DNA of 57,346 bases from an uncultured Clostridia bacterium (GTDB taxonomy: Bacteria; Bacillota; Clostridia; TANB77; CAG-508), in contig CANQWQ010000010.1 of the NCBI GenBank assembly GCA_947627595.1, positions 1 to 57,346 of the forward strand, written 5' to 3'. Of the stretch, positions 1 to 9,421 are shown one piece after another. The stretch's first letter is position 1; the number at the start of each line of letters is the position of its first letter. Position numbers and translations under genes: made by a program. Below the pieces are notes generated by a model that searched no databases, had not been told where the DNA came from, and saw only the letters and a program-made list of their open reading frames with translations.

Positions 1-1235
1 GGATCTTTAGAATATTGTCTTAACCAATCAACTAATCTCATTTCTTCTTCAAACATATAATTATTATCTTTTGGGAAATAATCAGTTGAAATAGTAACAC
101 CATAATTTATTTCACCAGAATCTGGTTCCATTTTTCCAGCTAAAATTTCAAACAATGTAGTTTTTGCAATTTCATTTTCAGATAAAAATGCAACTTTTTC
201 ATCTCTTTTAATTGTAAATGAAATATTATCTAAAAGTTTTTCTCCATTAACAGTTTTAGATAGATTTTTAACTTCTAGAATATCTTTTCCATATTCTCTA
301 TCTGGCTTAAAATCAATATATGGATATTTTCTATTAGATGGTTTTATTTCTTCTAATTCTATTTTCTCTAATGATTTTTTTCTAGATGTAGCTTGTTTTG
401 ATTTTGAAGCATTAGCACTAAATCTAGCAATAAAATCTTGTAATTCTTTAATTTTTTCTTCTTTCTTTTTATTTTCTTCTTTCATTTGCTTTAAAGCAAG
501 CTGACTAGATTCATACCAGAAATCATAATTTCCTGGATATACTTTAATTTTTCCAAAGTCAACATCTGCAATATGTGTACAAACTTTATTTAAGAAATAT
601 CTATCATGTGAAACAACTATAACAGTATTATCATAATCAATTAAGAAATCTTGTAACCAATTAATTGCTTTCATATCTAAGTCGTTTGTAGGCTCATCTA
701 GAAGCAATACATCTGGATTTCCAAATAAGCTTTGAGCTAAAAGAACTTTAACTTTATCTTTAGCTTCAATCTCTTTCATATATTTATAGTGAAGAAAATT
801 GTCAATTCCTAAATCATTAAGAAGTTTAGCAGCATCTGATTCTGCATTCCAACCGTCAAGTTCTGCAAAACGTTCTTCTAATCTAGCAGCAATAATTCCA
901 TCTTCTTCAGAAAAATCAGGTTTAGAATATAATTTATCTTTTTCTTTCATTATATTGTATAGTTCAGGATTTCCAAGCATTACAGTATCAATTACAGTAT
1001 AATCTTCATAAGCAAAGTGGTCTTGTTTTAACATTGATAATCTTTCACCTTTATCTAGTACAACTTCACCTTTGCTAGGCTCAATTTCACCTGACAAAAC
1101 TTTTAAGAATGTTGATTTTCCAGCACCATTTGCACCGATTATTCCATAACAATTTCCTTTTGTAAATTTAATATTAACATCTTCAAATAATACTCTTTTT
1201 CCAAAACGTATTGTAACACCATTTGAATAAAGCAA
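1..1235 (-). CDS. ABC-F family ATPase, YbiT-like (3' end outside window)
   Basis: This gene runs off the left edge, so only about 411 N-terminal codons are seen. Translation starts at a TTG (1235) behind GGAGGAAA at 1241-1248, which is why an ATG-only search would miss it. The first nucleotide-binding domain has Walker A GANGAGKS (residues 34-41) and Walker B LLLDEPTNDLD. The signature motif is degenerate (KVKVLLAQ), as in YbiT-type members. A Lys/Glu-rich linker follows, then a second domain whose P-loop reads SENEIAKTT. There are no membrane segments. ABC-F proteins act on the ribosome as translation factors or antibiotic-protection proteins; which applies here cannot be told. Two CCG triplets in the gene are out of frame, so no recoding is needed. 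Confidence 0.88.
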   Translation of the reverse strand, partial: MLYSNGVTIRFGKRVLFEDVNIKFTKGNCYGIIGANGAGKSTFLKVLSGEIEPSKGEVVLDKGERLSMLKQDHFAYEDYTVIDTVMLGNPELYNIMKEKDKLYSKPDFSEEDGIIAARLEERFAELDGWNAESDAAKLLNDLGIDNFLHYKYMKEIEAKDKVKVLLAQSLFGNPDVLLLDEPTNDLDMKAINWLQDFLIDYDNTVIVVSHDRYFLNKVCTHIADVDFGKIKVYPGNYDFWYESSQLALKQMKEENKKKEEKIKELQDFIARFSANASKSKQATSRKKSLEKIELEEIKPSNRKYPYIDFKPDREYGKDILEVKNLSKTVNGEKLLDNISFTIKRDEKVAFLSENEIAKTTLFEILAGKMEPDSGEINYGVTISTDYFPKDNNYMFEEEMRLVDWLRQYSKD

Positions 1236-1319
1236 TTTTCTTTCCTCCAAAACATTTCTAAAAATTTATGACTTATATATTATAACCGAAAAAATATTAT
1301 TTTGCAAGGATTTGTTATA

Positions 1320-1529
1320 TTAATATTGTTCAAAAACAGAAACATCAACAGTATTTTCAACCACGTTAGAAACTATATTTCCATATTCATCATAAACTAC
1401 TTCTTGTGTTTCATTTTCAGGAACACTTATTTCATTAGCATAAACAGCTTCTTTAGGAAGAACATTTCTTACAATTGAAAATCCTATAATTAATATAAAT
1501 ACTGCAACAATTAACATTTCGACTTTCAT
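1320..1529 (-). CDS. small single-pass membrane protein, unknown
   Basis: A 69-residue protein with one N-terminal hydrophobic segment (about residues 5-22) followed by an acidic, probably extracytoplasmic tail. The SD GAGGTAAG stands 4 bases before the ATG. It starts 15 bases downstream of the pcrA stop, so it is probably co-transcribed with pcrA. I recognise no family. The good SD and operon position support it as a real gene; a function linked to PcrA would be guesswork. Confidence 0.6.
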   Translation of the reverse strand: MKVEMLIVAVFILIIGFSIVRNVLPKEAVYANEISVPENETQEVVYDEYGNIVSNVVENTVDVSVFEQY

Positions 1530-1543
1530 AAACTTACCTCACT

Positions 1544-3884
1544 TTATAAAATTTCTAAACCAGCAAACTTAGCCATAAGACGCTTATGACCAACTTTATC
1601 AAAATCAATGTCAACTTTTAAATCATCATCTTCAGCTTCAACATTACTGATAATTCCTTCTCCAAACTTTTTATGGAAAACTCTAACACCTTTATTATAT
1701 TTAGATAAATCAACATCTTCCTTTGCTTTTGGTTTATTATTTAATGATTTTAAAAAGCTATCTGCCGTTCTAAATTGGAATGTACTACTTTTAGCTGAAT
1801 CTCCGCTTGAAAAATCGCCAGAAATATAACTTTTAACTGGACTTCCACCCCAAGAATTACTTCTAGATTTTCCATAGCTCCAATCAAAATTTCCATAACT
1901 TGAAAATCTATCTTGTTCATCATACCTAGAACCTGTTTCTTCAAAAGCTTCATCTTTTCCTTGTAACATTTCACTAGGAATTTCTTTAATAAATCTAGAT
2001 GGTTGATTATAACTAGTTGATCCATAAGTAGTTCTCATTTTAGAACAAACTAAAAATAGTCTTTCTTTAGCACGAGTTATTCCAACATAGCAAAGTCTTC
2101 TTTCCTCTTCTATTTCTTGATTTTCACCAATTGATTTATATCCAGGGAAAAGCCCTTCTTCCATTCCAACTAAAAATACAACTGGAAATTCTAGACCTTT
2201 GGCACTATGAAGAGTCATTAAAGTAACTGATTCTTCTTTTTCATCTAAATTATCTACATCTGAACTTAAAGCAATATCTTCTAAGAATTGTTCTAAATTA
2301 CTATCTGCTGTTTCTGTTTCAAATTCTTCGGCCATTGTTAATAATTGGTCTAAGTTATCAATTCTGCTTTCAGCTTTAAGTTTTTCATCTATTTTATCTT
2401 CATTTTGTAAAGCTTGTAAATATCCAGTATCTTTAAGAATTTTTGTTAATAATTCAGAAATTGATAAATCATTTTTTTGAACTATTAAACTTTCTATAAC
2501 ATCTATAAATTCTCTAGTATTAGAATATACTCTAGTTAAACCATATTCATCAGCTCTTTTGATAATTTCATACATTGAAACACCTTCATTAGCAGAAATT
2601 TCTTCAATATTAGCTAAACTAGTATTTCCAACACCTCTTTTAGGCTCATTTATAATTCTCGTTAAACTTAAATTATCATTTGTGTTTTGAATTAATCTTA
2701 AATATGCAATAGCATCTTTAATTTCTTTTCTTTCGAAAAATTTTAAACCACCTATAACTTTATATGGAATTTGCTCCCTAACTAAAACTTGCTCTAAAAC
2801 TCTAGATTGAGAGTTTGTTCTATATAAAATTGCAAAATCAGAATTTTTATAATATTCTGTACTTTTTAAGCTAACAATTTTTTGAACAACAAAATTTGCT
2901 TCACCATATTCATCTTCACTTCTAAAGACTTCTGGAAGCTCACCTTTTTCATTTTTAGTCCATAGAACTTTTTCATATTTAGTTTCATTATTTTTTATAA
3001 CTGCATTTGCTGCATCTAAGATACTTCCAGTACATCTATAGTTTTGTTCTAGTTTAATAATTTCTGTTCCAGGAAAATCTTTTTCAAAATTTAAAATATT
3101 AGAAATATCAGCACCTCTAAAAGAATATATTCCTTGATCATTATCTCCAACAACAGTAATATTTCCATATTTTGAAGCTAATAATGTAACTAATGTAAAT
3201 TGAGCTTTATTTGTATCTTGATATTCATCAACTAAAACATATTTAAATTTTTCAGAATAATATTCTAGAACATCAGGATTTTCCATTAATATTTTTATAA
3301 CAAAATTAATAATATCATCAAAATCTATTGCATTATTTTCTTTTAATCTTTTTTGATAAATCTTATAAATTTCAGCAATTTTCTCTTTTCTAAAATCTCC
3401 ATTTGCTCTCATCGCAAGTTGAGATGGCTCTAACATTTCATTTTTAGCATTGCTTATTTCATATTGAACAGATCTATCAGTAAAAATCTTTTCATCTAAT
3501 TCTTGGCCTTTTAAAATTTGTTTAATTAAAGCCCTTTGATCAGTAGTATCAAAAATTGCAAAAGAACTTGTAAATCCAAGTCTATCTATATATCTTCTTA
3601 ATATTTTAACGCAAATTGAGTGAAATGTACCAATCCACATGTCATTGGCGATTTCTCCAACTAGTTTTTCAACTCTTTCTTTCATCTCATTTGCAGCTTT
3701 ATTTGTAAAAGTTATCGCTAAAATATCCCATGGCTTAACATTTTTTTCACCCATGAGATATGCTATTTTATGTGTTAAAACTTTAGTTTTTCCGAGAACC
3801 TGCACCAGCTATAACTAAGCAAGGTCCTTCTGTTTTTACTACAGCCTTATATTGTTCGTCGTTTAGTCCTTCTAGTAAATTCAT
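1544..3884 (-). CDS. pcrA: ATP-dependent DNA helicase PcrA/UvrD, needs +1 recoding at CGG
   Basis: Superfamily 1 3'-5' DNA helicase used in repair and in clearing replication and transcription conflicts. The true start is ATG 3884, with MNLLEGLNDEQ as in other PcrA proteins. After 30 codons the frame meets CGG (3794-3792) inside Walker A and would stop three codons later. Omitting the C gives AGAGSGKT and an uninterrupted protein of 779 residues, normal for PcrA. Other motifs are VDEYQDT (Walker B/DExQ), GDNDQGIYSFRGA, and the C-terminal Tudor-like tail (VRVFHKKFGEG) that binds RNA polymerase in known PcrA. A promoter lies at 3932-3960. A broken gene is unlikely because everything after the shift is intact. 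Confidence 0.95.
3791..3794 (-). other. CGGA recoding site in pcrA (Gly31)
   Basis: In-frame CGG after TCT. Reading GGA instead gives the last glycine of Walker A (GSGKT). The normal frame reads Arg-Lys-Asn-stop. Confidence 0.9.
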
Positions 3885-3931
3885 TTTATCCCCTTTCAAT
3901 TTAGTAAAATAGTTAAAGAACTGTTGTTTGT

Positions 3932-3960
3932 ATTATATAATAGTTTTATTTTTAAGTCAA
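3932..3960 (-). promoter_or_regulatory. sigma-A-type promoter of pcrA
   Basis: On the minus strand, TTGACT (3960-3955) and TATAAT (3937-3932) are separated by 17 bases. The start codon follows about 48 bases downstream. Confidence 0.8.
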
Positions 3961-3980
3961 TCAATTTTTTACATTTTCTC

Positions 3981-4009
3981 TTGAATATTATTTTAAAAAA
4001 ATATATAAT
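3981..4009 (+). promoter_or_regulatory. sigma-A-type promoter of the 4044 gene
   Basis: TTGAAT (3981-3986), a 17-base spacer and TATAAT (4004-4009). It diverges from the pcrA promoter 20 bases away. Confidence 0.75.
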
Positions 4010-4043
4010 TTTATCATAATAGATAAAATTATGGAGGTTTTAT

Positions 4044-4412
4044 ATGAACTTCAATGAAAGTAAATATAAAAGATGTATTAGTCATCTAGTTAATTTGAAA
4101 ACATATACAGTTTTAGGATATATAACTTTATTCATGGCAATAGGAATTGCAATTGGCGTTCCTCTTGTAATGGAATTTTTTAAAGACAAGCCATTTTTAT
4201 TAGTTGTTCCAGCTGGAATTGGTGCATTTCTTGGATTAATTATTGGACTTAATTCAACTTGGCGTGTTGAAATGAAAATTCAAGAAGCATATTGGAAAAT
4301 TGATGTATTAAAAGAACTTAAAAATCAAACATCTTCAGCTAATAAAAATAATCCTATTGCAAAAACAGTAGTTGCAATTGAAAACAAACCAGCATCTACA
4401 AAATCTGAATAG
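4044..4412 (+). CDS. two-pass membrane protein, unknown
   Basis: A 122-residue protein with two hydrophobic segments (about residues 23-44 and 49-68) separated by a short charged turn, and a hydrophilic Asn/Lys-rich C-terminal tail. The SD TATGGAGG lies upstream of the ATG. It is a single-gene unit with its own promoter and a strong terminator. It is one of the few plus-strand genes left of the origin, so it is transcribed against replication. I recognise no family. Confidence 0.65.
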   Translation: MNFNESKYKRCISHLVNLKTYTVLGYITLFMAIGIAIGVPLVMEFFKDKPFLLVVPAGIGAFLGLIIGLNSTWRVEMKIQEAYWKIDVLKELKNQTSSANKNNPIAKTVVAIENKPASTKSE

Positions 4413-4421
4413 CAAAAAAAT

Positions 4422-4460
4422 TCCTGTTTATTCTTTTAAATAAACAGGATTTTTATTTTT
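4422..4460. terminator. bidirectional intrinsic terminator
   Basis: Stem TCCTGTTTA (4422-4430) / TAAACAGGA (4441-4449) followed by T-rich sequence on the plus strand and preceded by an A run. It separates the convergent genes at 4044 and 4460. Confidence 0.85.
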
Positions 4461-5089
4461 TAATTATATCTTTCAATTAGTTTCTTTTGAGATGGCATGA
4501 TTGAGAATATTCCCAACATTATTCCTGCTTCTATAATCATAGTTTGTATTATATTATCTGTTCTAGTCTCTTCAAAATTTTTAATAATTTCTGTCTCTTT
4601 TTCTCTAGCATAATAAGAATTTGATTGAGAATAATTTATTAAATCTCTCATTACATCAACTCTAGCATTACTAAAATCAACTATCATATAAACACTAACA
4701 GCAAATATAGAAAATATAATTACTATAGCATAAAAGAACTTCATTCTTCTACAAACACCATCTACTTCATCTTTCTTAACTCTACAATTTTTAAATAAAT
4801 CAAATGTACTTAATCTACAAGTAGCTCTAATTAAGAAAAATATTATAAATGCTCCTAAAGCTGGTAATGAATACTTTAATACATCATAATTTATTGAATC
4901 TTTATGATTATCAACAAACCATACAACAACAACTACTAGCGATAAAAATATAAACATCAGCATAATTCCATATGCAATAAATCCATTTATTAAGCCTTTT
5001 GTAGCTGTTTTAGGAACTATCATTTTTTTCTTTGATTTGCTTTCTTTTGCAACTTTTTCTTTCTTTTCTTTTACTTCTTTTTCTTCCAT
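4460..5089 (-). CDS. polytopic membrane protein with charged N-terminus, unknown
   Basis: A 209-residue protein. The first 25 residues are a Lys/Glu-rich, coiled-coil-like cytoplasmic stretch. About four hydrophobic segments follow (near residues 33-58, 75-92, 115-133 and 184-198). No catalytic motif is visible and I recognise no family. It lies between prfA and a terminator and is probably its own transcription unit. Confidence 0.6.
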   Translation of the reverse strand: MEEKEVKEKKEKVAKESKSKKKMIVPKTATKGLINGFIAYGIMLMFIFLSLVVVVVWFVDNHKDSINYDVLKYSLPALGAFIIFFLIRATCRLSTFDLFKNCRVKKDEVDGVCRRMKFFYAIVIIFSIFAVSVYMIVDFSNARVDVMRDLINYSQSNSYYAREKETEIIKNFEETRTDNIIQTMIIEAGIMLGIFSIMPSQKKLIERYN

Positions 5090-5195
5090 ATTCTCATGTT
5101 CCTCTCTAAAGAATTTCTCTTTAGTTTTTCATAAGTTTAGCATACATTTAAATTATAACTTATAAAATAAAAACTTACAACAATTTTTTTAATTT

Positions 5196-6257
5196 TTATT
5201 CATTTTCGCCTTTTAATTTTTCAGCTCTATCTGTAGCAATCAAATTATCAATCATTTCGTCTAAATCACCATTTAAGAAATTATCAAATTGGAATGTACT
5301 AAATCCAATTCTGTGATCTGTAATTCTTCCTTGAGGATAATTATAAGTTCTAATTTTTTCGCTTCTATCACCAGAACCAACTTGACTTTTTCTTTCTTGA
5401 GCTAACTCTTTATCTTGTTTTTCTTTTTCCATTTGATAAAGTCTAGAACGTAATAATCTCATAGCATATTCTCTGTTTTGAACTTGTGAACGTTCTGTTT
5501 GACATTCAGCAACAATTCCTGTAGGTTCATGAATTAATCTTACGGCAGATGATGTTTTATTAACGTGTTGTCCACCTGCACCACTTGCTCTATAAACTTC
5601 CATTTTTATATCTGCTGGATTTATTTCAATCTCGACATCTTCAACTTCTGGAAGAACTGCAACCGTAGCAGTTGATGTATGAATTCTACCGCTTGATTCA
5701 GTATCAGGAACTCTTTGAACTCTATGAACTCCACTTTCAAATTTAAATCTACTATAAGCACCTTTTCCTGTAATCATAAATGAAATTTTATTATATCCAC
5801 CAAGTTCTGTTTCATTACTATCAATAACTTCTATTTTAAAATGTTTTCTTTCAGCATACATTGAATACATTCTAAATAATGTTCCTGCAAATAAAGCTGC
5901 TTCTTCTCCACCTGCACCACTTCTGATTTCGCAAATAACGTTGTTATCATCATTTGGATCTTTAGGAATTAAAAGAACTTTTAATTCTTCTTCTAATTTG
6001 GGAAGCTTTTCTTTAGCAGATAACATTTCTTCTTCAGCTAAATCTTTCAATTCTGGATCATTCATCATTTCTTTAGCTTCTTCAAAATCTTTTTCTGTTA
6101 GCTTATATTCTCTGTATTTTAGAACAACATCTTCAATTGAGCTGTGCTCTTTCATTAATTTTTTCCATTCAGCCTGATTTGAGATAACTTCAGGGTCACT
6201 AATTAATTTATTTAACTCTTCATATCTCGCTTCAACAGCTTCTAATTTTTGAAACAT
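5196..6257 (-). CDS. prfA: peptide chain release factor 1
   Basis: Class I release factor that reads UAA and UAG in the ribosomal A site and triggers peptide release. The 353-residue length is typical. The GGQ motif that enters the peptidyl transferase centre is in [12 protein letters not shown], and the stop-recognition PxT region reads [14 protein letters not shown]. Arginine is encoded by CGT at least twice in this gene, so CGN codons are not avoided as a whole, only CGG. Both CCG triplets on the plus strand here are out of frame. Confidence 0.97.
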   Translation of the reverse strand: MFQKLEAVEARYEELNKLISDPEVISNQAEWKKLMKEHSSIEDVVLKYREYKLTEKDFEEAKEMMNDPELKDLAEEEMLSAKEKLPKLEEELKVLLIPKDPNDDNNVICEIRSGAGGEEAALFAGTLFRMYSMYAERKHFKIEVIDSNETELGGYNKISFMITGKGAYSRFKFESGVHRVQRVPDTESSGRIHTSTATVAVLPEVEDVEIEINPADIKMEVYRASGAGGQHVNKTSSAVRLIHEPTGIVAECQTERSQVQNREYAMRLLRSRLYQMEKEKQDKELAQERKSQVGSGDRSEKIRTYNYPQGRITDHRIGFSTFQFDNFLNGDLDEMIDNLIATDRAEKLKGENE

Positions 6258-6310
6258 AAAAACCTCTTCTTTCTTTTTTTAAACACCATAAGATTATAAC
6301 ACACACAAGT

Positions 6311-8206
6311 CTATTTTTCAAGGTCTATGTAATTATAGTTGATTTTTAATTTATCTAAAATTTCTGTTTCTCTTTTTGAACATGTAAGAATTATTATTTG
6401 TCTATCTTTATAATTATTATTTATAAACTCTAAAATATTTTTTAATCTATCATCATCAAAAAATGCAAATGTCTCATCTAAAATTACCGGCATTGTCTCT
6501 TTAGAAATTGTATCAATACTAGCAAGTCTTAATCCTAGATACATTTGATCAATTGTTCCTTGACTTAGATAATTTACAGGAACAAATCTTCCATCTTCTA
6601 CTTGAACAATAATTCCATCATCATCAACTAATTGAACATTTTTATATTTTTCATTTGAAACAGATTGTGCAATTTCACAAAGTTTAGAAGTAAACTCTGG
6701 ACTTAAACTATTTTTAATATTTTCGTATGCACTTTCTAAGCCTTCTTTTGCTATATTATAAGAATTATTTAAAGAAATTAAATCTCTTTTTTCTTCTTCT
6801 AATTTATCAAGCTCTTCTTGAACTTTTGATAAATCATTAATTTCTTCTTGCATTAATTCTTTTTGAGTTTGTTTTGCACATTTTTCAATTTTTAAATTAT
6901 TTATATTATCATTTTTATCTGCAATTTGACTAGTCAAAACATTGTCATTTAATTCAAAAGCATTTTCTATGAAATCAGAATCTATTTTACTTTCAAAATC
7001 ATTCATAACAATTTTATTTACTTCATTTTCAGCATCTTTAACTTCTTTTTCTTTTAAATCAATTTCATTTTGACGAGCTCTTATTCCATTTCTTAAAATA
7101 GTAATTTCTTGCTCAACTTTTTTCTCTAAAGCTTCTATTTCTTCTAATTTAGATTTTTTCTTTTTATTAAAGATTATTCTATCAATTATATCTAAAATTA
7201 TTATAATTCCAGAAACAGCAATTAAAGCAATTGAAATCATTTTATTAAATTTTAATAAATATAGTAAAACTGAAATTATAACTAAAATTGGAACTGAAAT
7301 AATTGCTAAAAGTGAAGATTTTTTCTTATTTTTTAAATTCTCTTTTTCTTCTTTATTAATCTGATTATCTAATTCTTCAATTTTATTTAAATCTTCATCT
7401 CTTATATTTTTAATAACTTCTATTTCACTATTTTTAATTTTCTTTTTTTCGTTACTTTCTTTTATAATTCTATACAAAGATAATTTGATTTCTTCTTCAT
7501 CAATTTTATTTTGAATTTTTTGAACCTCAGAATCGTTATCTTTAACAAAATCTTTATATCCTTCTATTTTTTCTTTAGAAGATTTTAATTTTTCAATTTT
7601 GTTATTTACTATATTTATAGGCTTTTCTTTAGTTCTATCTGTTCCAACTTGTTCTAATTGCATTTTATTAATTCTATCTAAAGTTCTTTGATATGAAATA
7701 TTCTCATCACCAGATGAAACAATATTACTAATCTTTTGAACTATTCCATTTTGAGCAGTTTTATCAATTTTAATATCACCTTGAGAAACTATTACAGTGT
7801 TTTTAAAAGTATCTTCATCAATATTTACTTGTTCATAAATATAATCAATTCCTTTAGTTTTATCAATTGTGTAATTTAATGAAACATCTTGTTTGTGACT
7901 ATCATAAATAACAGGATTCTTTTTTCTAAAATTTCTAAAAACTTCAAAGTTTTCGCCATTATCAAGCTCATAATCTATTTTTCCGGAATATTCTTTTTCT
8001 TTCCATGGCTCATATTTATCAAAATCAGAAACCCATTTTCCATTTTTATTTTTACTAGCACCATAAAAAACGCATCTAATAAAGCTAAGTAAAGTAGACT
8101 TTCCAGCTTCATTTTTTCCATATATTACATTAATGTTTTTATCTAATTCTATTTTTTTATTAGATAATTTTCCAAAACCATTTATTTGCAAATCATTAAT
8201 TTTCAA
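6311..8206 (-). CDS. SMC/Rad50-like ATPase, YhaN/SbcC type
   Basis: A 631-residue ATPase of the Rad50/SbcC group. Walker A YGKNEAGKST stands at about residues 29-38. Long charged coiled coils fill the middle, interrupted by a hydrophobic hairpin (about residues 297-345) that may insert in or touch the membrane, as in YhaN. The C-terminal signature YLSQGT and Walker B PVILDETFAFFDD come last. It follows the nuclease gene by 10 bases, so the two probably form an ATPase-nuclease complex for DNA end processing. No in-frame CGG is present. Confidence 0.85.
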   Translation of the reverse strand: MKINDLQINGFGKLSNKKIELDKNINVIYGKNEAGKSTLLSFIRCVFYGASKNKNGKWVSDFDKYEPWKEKEYSGKIDYELDNGENFEVFRNFRKKNPVIYDSHKQDVSLNYTIDKTKGIDYIYEQVNIDEDTFKNTVIVSQGDIKIDKTAQNGIVQKISNIVSSGDENISYQRTLDRINKMQLEQVGTDRTKEKPINIVNNKIEKLKSSKEKIEGYKDFVKDNDSEVQKIQNKIDEEEIKLSLYRIIKESNEKKKIKNSEIEVIKNIRDEDLNKIEELDNQINKEEKENLKNKKKSSLLAIISVPILVIISVLLYLLKFNKMISIALIAVSGIIIILDIIDRIIFNKKKKSKLEEIEALEKKVEQEITILRNGIRARQNEIDLKEKEVKDAENEVNKIVMNDFESKIDSDFIENAFELNDNVLTSQIADKNDNINNLKIEKCAKQTQKELMQEEINDLSKVQEELDKLEEEKRDLISLNNSYNIAKEGLESAYENIKNSLSPEFTSKLCEIAQSVSNEKYKNVQLVDDDGIIVQVEDGRFVPVNYLSQGTIDQMYLGLRLASIDTISKETMPVILDETFAFFDDDRLKNILEFINNNYKDRQIIILTCSKRETEILDKLKINYNYIDLEK

Positions 8207-8216
8207 GATTTTTCTC

Positions 8217-9304
8217 CTATTCTTTTAAAGAATTTAAGCCTATTTCAATAGCTTTAGTTATTTCTTCATCTGAATAAACTTTTTCTTCTTGTTTTTTAAG
8301 TAACTCTTGAACAAAAAGACCTCTTAAAGTTTTTTCATTTTTGATTTCATCTAAATTATATTTTAAAGTTGTAGTATCTTTAATTTTTAAAATATTTTGT
8401 TTAGTAATTAATTTGAAAACATCTCTAACGTTTATTTCAAAATTTCTATTTCCAACTAATAAAACTTCATATAGTTTATCTTCATCTAAAACTAATTCAT
8501 TTATTTTCTCAATCAATTCTTCTTTAGATTCAATTTTATTTACATTTAGTTCAATTTCAGCAAACTCTGTATCATCTAATTTTATAAATTTATATGATAA
8601 TTTTTTATTCTCATCAATTTCTCCGAGCAATCATTCCATGTGGTCCTAACTCGTCAAAGCCTAAAGAAATTGTAGATCCTGGATAAACTATTTTTTGTTT
8701 TTTCTTTTCATCAAAATATGGTTTATGAACATGACCTAAAGCAAAATAATCTATATCTAGAGCTTCTAATCTACTTTCAAGAACAGGGTTATATTCTCTA
8801 TTATCGCCTACTCCACCGATCAAGAGTCGCATGCATAATTAAAATATTAGGTTTATCATTTTGAATTATATTTATAGAACTATAATTTACATCTCTACAA
8901 TAAAAATCTTGAAAACCTATTCCATAAACATTTACATCTGGCAATTCTTTACACTCAAAATTAGTAGATTTAAAAATATAAACATTTGGAGCAAATTCAA
9001 ATTCACTATAATAAGAATTTTTTAAATATGGGTCATGATTTCCTGGAGAAATAAAAATCTTTGTATCAGGAATCTCTAAAAATAGATTATTTATATAATT
9101 AATTGTAGATTTTTTAACATACTCATTTTCATATAAGTCGCCTGAAATAAATAAATATTCTACACTATTTTCTTTTATATAATTAATAACTTTTTTGAAA
9201 GCATTTCTTTGATCTAATCTTCTATTATCTGATAAATTTTCTCTAACAGCTAAACTAGAAAATGGACAGTCAAAATGCAAATCAGCAATATGAACAAATT
9301 TCAT
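8217..9304 (-). CDS. metallophosphoesterase nuclease, YhaO/SbcD type, needs two +1 recodings
   Basis: Mre11/SbcD-like nuclease, 361 residues once two in-frame CGG codons are read as GGN. Metal-binding motifs in order are ADLHFD, SGDLYEN, SPGNHDP, MHATLDGG and GHVHK. The first CGG (8818-8816, after GAT) and the second (8625-8623, after GCT) each lead to a stop within five codons. Read as glycine they give TLDGGVGDN and HGMIAGEIDEN, and the total becomes exactly divisible by three. The three overlapping reading frames thus form one protein. It is the partner of the downstream Rad50-like gene. A promoter lies at 9340-9368. Confidence 0.92.
8622..8625 (-). other. CGGA recoding site 2 in yhaO-like gene (Gly227)
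   Basis: In-frame CGG after GCT. The normal frame ends Arg-Arg-Asn-stop; the +1 frame joins the metallophosphatase domain to the C-terminal domain. Confidence 0.88.
8815..8818 (-). other. CGGT recoding site 1 in yhaO-like gene (Gly163)
   Basis: In-frame CGG after GAT. The +1 frame gives LDGGVGDN inside the metallophosphatase domain; the normal frame stops after five codons. Confidence 0.9.
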
Positions 9305-9339
9305 GTACTCTTCCTTTTCTTTTTTACATTATAGGTATT

Positions 9340-9368
9340 ATTATAAACCGAAACTTTGTTTTGGTCAA
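9340..9368 (-). promoter_or_regulatory. promoter of yhaO-yhaN-like operon
   Basis: On the minus strand, TTGACC (9368-9363), a 17-base spacer and TATAAT (9345-9340). Confidence 0.8.
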
Positions 9369-9379
9369 TACTTTTTTAT

Positions 9380-9415
9380 TAAAATAAAAAAATTCCTAAG
9401 CAAAGCTTAGGAATT
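9380..9415 (-). terminator. intrinsic terminator of the virD4-like operon
   Basis: Perfect 11-bp stem AATTCCTAAGC / GCTTAGGAATT (9391-9401 and 9405-9415) with a three-base loop. On the minus strand it is followed by a T run. It lies 7 bases after the virD4-like stop. Confidence 0.9.
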
Positions 9416-9421
9416 TAAAAA

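Noticed and set aside
7889..8649. Plus-strand frames over the yhaN/yhaO-like genes
   Set aside because: They are antisense to well-supported genes and show no motif or SD.
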